Source of the DNA: Acidipropionibacterium jensenii DSM 20535
GTDB taxonomy: Bacteria; Actinomycetota; Actinomycetes; Propionibacteriales; Propionibacteriaceae
Assembly (NCBI RefSeq): GCF_000425285.1
Contig: NZ_AUDD01000013.1
Coordinates: 1 to 64,000 of the forward strand
Direction of reading: 5' to 3'
DNA: 64,000 bases
Shown here: piece by piece, positions 59,885-64,000 of the stretch
Position numbering within the stretch: the first letter of the stretch is position 1
Layout: each line of letters opens with the position of its first letter
Made by a program: the position numbers and the translations under genes
The notes under the pieces: model-generated
Database searches by the model: none
What the model saw: only the letters and a program-made list of their open reading frames with translations
What the model was told of the DNA's origin: nothing

Positions 59885-61555
59885 ATGTCGTCTCTGCCCT
59901 CTCAGCTGGCTGCCCGCATTGAGTCCGTCACCGGGGTCGACCCGGAACTGCGTCCGGCCACCAAGCCCCAGTTCGGTCACTTCCAGTCCAATGTGGCGCT
60001 GCGCCTGGCGAAGTCGCAGGGGCGCCCGCCGCGCGAGGTGGCCGCCGACATCGTGGCCACGCTGGACGCCGCCGACCTGGTGGAGACCCCCGAGATCGCC
60101 GGCCCCGGTTTCATCAACTTCCGGCTGCGCACCGACCTGCTGGCCCAGGCGGCCTCCGAGCTGGTCGCCGATCCGCACGCCGGGATCGCCCAGGCCACCG
60201 ATCCCCAGCGGGTGGTCATCGACTACTCGGCCCCCAATGTCGCCAAGCAGATGCACGTCGGCCACCTGCGCTCGACCATCATCGGCGACTGCTTCAACCG
60301 GGTGCTCACCGCCCAGGGCCACACCGTCATCCCGCAGAACCACATCGGCGACTGGGGCACCCAGTTCGGCATGCTCGTGCAGTACATCGTCGAGCACAAG
60401 GTCGACGTCTCCGCCTTGGATCTGGCCGAGACCGAACAGCTCTACAAGGACTCCAAGAGGCTCTTCGACGCCGATCTGGACTTCGCCGACCGGGCCCGCA
60501 AGCGGGTGGTCATGCTGCAGAGCGGCGACCCCCAGACCCGGTCCATCTGGACCTCCCTCATCACGGTCTCGCTGGCCGGGTTCAACCAGACCTACGCCCG
60601 CCTCGGCGTCCTGCTCACCGACGACGACCTGGCCGGGGAGTCGATCTACAACGACGATCTGCCCCGGGTGGTCCAGGAGTTGGAGGCCGACGGGCTGGCC
60701 AAGGAGGACGACGGCGCGCTGTGCGTCTTCGTCAAGGGCGAGGACGCCCCGATGATCGTCCGCAAGAAGGACGGCGGCTACGGCTACGACGCCACCGACC
60801 TGGCCGCCATCCGCCGCCGGGTCGGCCAGCTGAAGGCCAACCGGATCATCTACGTCACCGATGTGCGCCAGCACCACCACTTCGACATGGTCTTCGCGGT
60901 GGCCCGGATGGCCGGCTTCCTACCCGACGACGTCACGGCCGAGCACGTCGGCTACGGCATGGTGCTGGGCCCCGACGGCCACCCCTTCAAGACCCGCGAC
61001 GGCGGCACGGTCTCACTGGCCAGCCTGCTCGACGAGGCCGAGGAGCACGCCGCACCGAACATCGCACTGGCCGCCATCAAGTACGCCGACCTGTCCAACG
61101 GTCTGCAGAAGGACTACGTCTTCGACGCCGAGCGGATGGTCCAGACTACCGGCGACACCGGCCCCTACCTTCAGTACGCCCACGCCCGGGTCTCCCAGAT
61201 CCTGCGCAAGGCGGCCGCCGAGGCCGATCCCCAGGTGGATCCGCAGGTCGACCTCGCCGGCCTGGACTGGGGCACCGTGACCGTTCTCGAGGAGCCCGCC
61301 GAACAGCAGCTGGCGCTGCTGCTGTCCCGGTTCGGGGAGACCGTCGAGGTGGTCGCCCACGACCTCACCCCGCACAAGCTGTGCACCTACCTCTACGACC
61401 TGGCCGGGACCTACTCCTCGTTCTACGAGAAGTGCCCGGTACTCAAGTCCGAGGGTCAGGTGCGCTCCTCCCGGCTGGCGCTGTGCGCCGCGACCCGGCG
61501 GGTCCTCGGCAGCGGACTCAATCTGCTGGGGATCGACGCCCCCGACCGGATGTGA
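59885..61555 (+). CDS. argS: Arginyl-tRNA synthetase
   Basis: Charges tRNA-Arg. The 556-residue protein has the N-terminal additional domain (GHFQSNVALRLAK, AGPGFINFRL), the HIGH-equivalent SAPNVAKQMHVGHLRSTI, and FKTRDGGTVSLASLLDEA in place of a canonical KMSKS, as usual for ArgRS. The C-terminal DALR anticodon-binding domain ends with SFYEKCPVL and SRLALCAATRRVLGSGLNLL. ATG at 59885 follows GAGAAT by 7 nt; ATG at 59876 is the alternative. Confidence 0.96.
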   Translation: MSSLPSQLAARIESVTGVDPELRPATKPQFGHFQSNVALRLAKSQGRPPREVAADIVATLDAADLVETPEIAGPGFINFRLRTDLLAQAASELVADPHAGIAQATDPQRVVIDYSAPNVAKQMHVGHLRSTIIGDCFNRVLTAQGHTVIPQNHIGDWGTQFGMLVQYIVEHKVDVSALDLAETEQLYKDSKRLFDADLDFADRARKRVVMLQSGDPQTRSIWTSLITVSLAGFNQTYARLGVLLTDDDLAGESIYNDDLPRVVQELEADGLAKEDDGALCVFVKGEDAPMIVRKKDGGYGYDATDLAAIRRRVGQLKANRIIYVTDVRQHHHFDMVFAVARMAGFLPDDVTAEHVGYGMVLGPDGHPFKTRDGGTVSLASLLDEAEEHAAPNIALAAIKYADLSNGLQKDYVFDAERMVQTTGDTGPYLQYAHARVSQILRKAAAEADPQVDPQVDLAGLDWGTVTVLEEPAEQQLALLLSRFGETVEVVAHDLTPHKLCTYLYDLAGTYSSFYEKCPVLKSEGQVRSSRLALCAATRRVLGSGLNLLGIDAPDRM

Positions 61556-61580
61556 GATCCCTCGTCGACAGCAGGTGACC

Positions 61581-61612
61581 AGCGGCGGCCCGGGTGATCC
61601 CGGGCCGCCGCT
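61581..61612. terminator. Hairpin terminator after argS
   Basis: AGCGGCGGCCCGGG and CCCGGGCCGCCGCT form a perfect 14-bp stem around a TGAT loop, and T-rich sequence follows (61617-61637). Confidence 0.8.
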
Positions 61613-61738
61613 CAGTTCTTGCTTGCGACTTTGGTTCTTGCTTTCGGATCAGTCCTGCCGGCCGGCGCAATCCGTCCCGTCGGCAAGCATGCCGACTCGG
61701 CCTGCTGGTTCAGTTCCTCCCGACTCAGGTTCCGCAGC

Positions 61739-62569
61739 TCAGTCCTGCCCGCCGGCCGCCCGGATGGCCTCCTCGGCCGCCTTCTTGGCGGTGGCCTGGT
61801 TGACCGAGTCGGGATGGTCCATCCGCCAGTTGGCCTGCCAGGCCGCCCCGATGATGCCGGCCCGGTTGAGCAGGGTGGCCGGGACGATCGGGGTCTCGAG
61901 CTTGAGGTACTTGAAGAACCGGGCATGGTCCTTGCTCACCCCGCCGCCCACCACGAACAGGTCGGGGGTGAAGAGCATCTCGACCACCTCGTAGTAGCGC
62001 TGGAGGCGCTTGGTGGCCCAGTCCTTGTAGGACATGTGCTTCTTGTCCTTGACGGAGGACGCGGCGCGCTTCTCGGCGTCGTACCCGTCGATCTCCAGAT
62101 GCCCCAGCTCGGTGTTGGGCAGCAGGATCCCGTCATTGATGATCGCGGTGCCGATGCCGGTGCCCAGGGTGGTGAGGATGACGACCCCGGGGACCCCCTT
62201 GGCAGCCCCGAAGTGCACCTCGCCGAGGCCGGCGGCGTCGGCGTCGTTGACGACGGTCACCGGGCGTCCGAGCTTGTCGGAGAGGTAGTCCTCGGCGTGC
62301 AGGCCGGCCCATCCCTGGTCGAGGTTCGCGATGAAGGGGATGACGCCGTGGCGCGTGGGGGCCGGGAAGGACACCCCGACCGGGCCGTCCCCGATGGAGT
62401 CGGCGAAGTGTTCGATGATCTCCCGGATGACGGCGGCGACATTCTTGGGGGAGGACTTGTCGGGTGTGGCGATGCGCAGCCTCGGCTCCGCGATATCGCC
62501 CGCCTCCAGGTCGACGGGAGCTCCTTTGATGCCAGATCCGCCGACGTCGATGCCCAGCACTGTGCTCAT
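61739..62569 (-). CDS. ppgK: Polyphosphate glucokinase
   Basis: Phosphorylates glucose using inorganic polyphosphate, often also ATP; a hallmark enzyme of actinobacteria including propionibacteria. The 276-residue ROK-type protein has the phosphate loop LGIDVGGSGIKGAPVD, the sugar-site VNDADAAGLGE with the catalytic Asp, VILTTLGTGIGTAI and ELGHLEIDG. VVGGGVSKDHARFF is in the C-terminal domain. TAGTGT (plus 62578-62583) lies 8 nt before the ATG. The box overlaps the end of the upstream membrane-protein gene, so ppgK may have both its own promoter and read-through. Confidence 0.95.
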   Translation of the reverse strand: MSTVLGIDVGGSGIKGAPVDLEAGDIAEPRLRIATPDKSSPKNVAAVIREIIEHFADSIGDGPVGVSFPAPTRHGVIPFIANLDQGWAGLHAEDYLSDKLGRPVTVVNDADAAGLGEVHFGAAKGVPGVVILTTLGTGIGTAIINDGILLPNTELGHLEIDGYDAEKRAASSVKDKKHMSYKDWATKRLQRYYEVVEMLFTPDLFVVGGGVSKDHARFFKYLKLETPIVPATLLNRAGIIGAAWQANWRMDHPDSVNQATAKKAAEEAIRAAGGQD

Positions 62570-62580
62570 GTCAGATCACA

Positions 62581-64000
62581 CTACTGGAGCGGAGGCGTCG
62601 GCGTCTCACGAGGATCGTCCGCCGATCCCGACAGTGCGGCGGTCTCGGCGCGTCGCGCGGCCCGGCACCGGTCCATCTCGGTGAGGAGCAGCTCGCGGGT
62701 GTCGCCGGCGTCCAGATGGCGGCACGACAGCTGGACGGGTCCGGCAGGGATCTGGATACTCAGATCGGCCAGCCGAAGACGCCTCTGGAGCGGCCCCTGG
62801 TGCAGGCGGGTCGACTGCACCCGGGAGTGCGGGACCACCGCCCTGACCCGGGTGAACAGGCCGTGCCGCGCCACGATCACCCGGTCGTCGAGACCCCACC
62901 AGAAGGTCTGCCGGTCGAACCACCGCAGCCATCGGGCCCGGCGCGGAATCGGGTGCAGGTCCACCGAGTCCATCTGGAAGCCGGGCCACAGGGCGGCGAC
63001 GGCCCTCGCCACCTGGTCGGCGGTGCCCATCGGCAACAGCACCTTGGCCTCCAGCACGTCCGCCTCGGCGAGGCCGCCGAGAACCGTGACCTCGACCTTG
63101 TGCAGACCGGTGAGACGCCACAGCAGCGGCTGGCTCACCGCGATTCCCTGCACCCGGTGCACCGGCACGCTGCGGGTGGTCAGGGTGGTCATGCCGTGCA
63201 CCACCTTGAGTCCGCGCGCCGACTGCAGCAGGGTGAAGTGCCAGTACTTCATCAGGGTCCCGGTGACCACCCGCACCGCCGCGACGACGGCGCCGACGAC
63301 CAACGGGATGCTGACGACCTGCGCATCCAGCACCATCGGGACCACGATCCCGGCCGCGGCGAGCACCACGGTCCACAGGAAGTTGCCGGAGATGAAGGTG
63401 CCCAGGATGATCTGCCGGGGGGAGACTGCGGTGATCACCGACTCGTCGGTGCGCCGGTCGGCCCACACCGATCCCGGGGCCACCGGGGCGCCGACCTCGT
63501 CGGCGGTGGAGGTGAAGAAGTCGCGGAACCGGTAGGCGTCGGCCCGTGTCAGGTACTCGATGGTGTGCGCGCTGGACCCTCCGATGTCGATCCGCAGCCT
63601 GGCCAGCCCGACCAGGCGGGCGGCGAAGGGCTGGATGACGTCGACCGACTGGATCTTGGAGCGCGCGATCCGGTCCGAGCTGTGGATGATGAACCGGCGG
63701 TCGACGCGGACCTCCTCGTCATCGATCCGGAAGGTGGTGGTGCGCCACTGGAGGAAGCCGATCACGGCCTGGACGAGGGCGACCCCCAGCACCACGGAGG
63801 CCCCCAGCAGGATGTTGCGGAGGGACGGCAGATCCTCGGTGGACTGCCAGTTGTCGAAGGCCTGCTTGACCATCCAGGCGATGACGCCGACCAGCACGAT
63901 CCAGCCGCGCAGGATCGGGGTCGCCCAGTGGGGACGCTGCTCCTGAACCCGGGAACTGTGCTCCGGGGAGGTGGTCTGAATCGGGAGACGCTGCTCCGGC
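62581..64000 (-). CDS. PH-domain (bPH2/YdbT-type) membrane protein, 5' end outside window
   Basis: The frame stays open from the stop at 62581 to the edge of the window, so the gene is incomplete at its N-terminus (at least 472 residues here). Two or more bacterial pleckstrin-homology repeats of the DUF304/YdbT type are seen, each with a WRTTTFRID- or HFTLLQSARGLKVV-like strand and an arginine-rich loop such as SVPVHRVQGIAVSQPLL and AVVPHSRVQSTRLHQGPL. Paired helices lie near SLRNILLGASVVLGVALVQ and NFLWTVVLAAAGIVVPMVL. Family function is unknown. It ends 11 bp before ppgK on the same strand. Confidence 0.85.
   Translation of the reverse strand, partial: PEQRLPIQTTSPEHSSRVQEQRPHWATPILRGWIVLVGVIAWMVKQAFDNWQSTEDLPSLRNILLGASVVLGVALVQAVIGFLQWRTTTFRIDDEEVRVDRRFIIHSSDRIARSKIQSVDVIQPFAARLVGLARLRIDIGGSSAHTIEYLTRADAYRFRDFFTSTADEVGAPVAPGSVWADRRTDESVITAVSPRQIILGTFISGNFLWTVVLAAAGIVVPMVLDAQVVSIPLVVGAVVAAVRVVTGTLMKYWHFTLLQSARGLKVVHGMTTLTTRSVPVHRVQGIAVSQPLLWRLTGLHKVEVTVLGGLAEADVLEAKVLLPMGTADQVARAVAALWPGFQMDSVDLHPIPRRARWLRWFDRQTFWWGLDDRVIVARHGLFTRVRAVVPHSRVQSTRLHQGPLQRRLRLADLSIQIPAGPVQLSCRHLDAGDTRELLLTEMDRCRAARRAETAALSGSADDPRETPTPPLQ

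Noticed and set aside
61612-61738. Short gene downstream of ppgK
   Set aside because: The stretch contains an imperfect echo of the ppgK 3' end (GCCGGCCGGCAGGACTGA) but no start site or coding signal.

Overview
The window is 64 kb of GC-rich DNA from an actinobacterium, most likely a member of the Propionibacteriaceae. This is an inference from gene content: a polyphosphate glucokinase, the ffs-dnaX-ybaB-recR cluster, ThrE, a type-2 isoleucyl-tRNA synthetase behind a translational T-box, a cobalamin riboswitch, and many apparently leaderless promoters (TANNNT, 6-7 nt, then ATG or GTG). No rRNA, CRISPR array or prophage was seen.

Layout. 1-5 kb: an AbiEi/DUF559-like protein that has lost its N-terminus, a patch of hairpin and tandem repeats, an amino-acid permease coupled to an endonuclease III-like glycosylase, and an EcsC-like protein. 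5-11 kb: tRNA-Ser(GGA), an S4-domain protein, SRP RNA, a small membrane protein, dnaX, ybaB, recR and a thiamine-binding-type protein. 11-21 kb: an MFS exporter, a GH29 fucosidase, ThrE, two tandem Cof-type HAD phosphatases, then the T-box and ileS. 21-24 kb: an AT-richer island with a gene remnant, a secreted protein with a Gly/Cys-rich C-terminus, and an operon of membrane protein, winged-helix regulator and membrane peptide. 24-31 kb: a DUF1707 protein, lysC, murJ, a Tat-lipoprotein polysaccharide deacetylase and a TerC protein. 31-38 kb: a divergent MFS/LysR pair, an ArsB/SLC13-type transporter with a universal stress protein, a complete 955-bp IS5-type element sitting in that transporter's promoter, and a divergent enolase. 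38-44 kb: a universal stress protein with two fluoride-channel genes, an aldo/keto reductase, tRNA-Leu(CAG), a LysE-like membrane protein, a cutinase-family protein and a PEBP protein. 44-51 kb: a Ski2-like helicase, a KDPG-aldolase-like protein without the catalytic lysine, a surface protein and pgi. 50.7-56 kb: a Nik/Dpp-type ABC operon under a cobalamin riboswitch, with a broken substrate-binding gene. 56-64 kb: a SanA-like protein, a polyol-type MFS permease, a second aldo/keto reductase, a perfect 70-bp palindrome, argS, ppgK and a truncated PH-domain membrane protein.

Functional picture. Most of the window is housekeeping: DNA replication and repair, aminoacylation, cell-wall flipping, glycolysis (pgi, ppgK, an extra enolase) and ion homeostasis (CrcB pair, TerC, ArsB-like). 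Accessory signals cluster at 0.9-1.7 kb (repeats), 21.2-24 kb (AT-rich island), 35.6-38.8 kb (IS, foreign-looking enolase, repeats) and 53-56 kb (decaying riboswitch-controlled ABC operon). The best candidates for something undescribed are the 22-24 kb island and the cobalamin-controlled metal-type ABC system.
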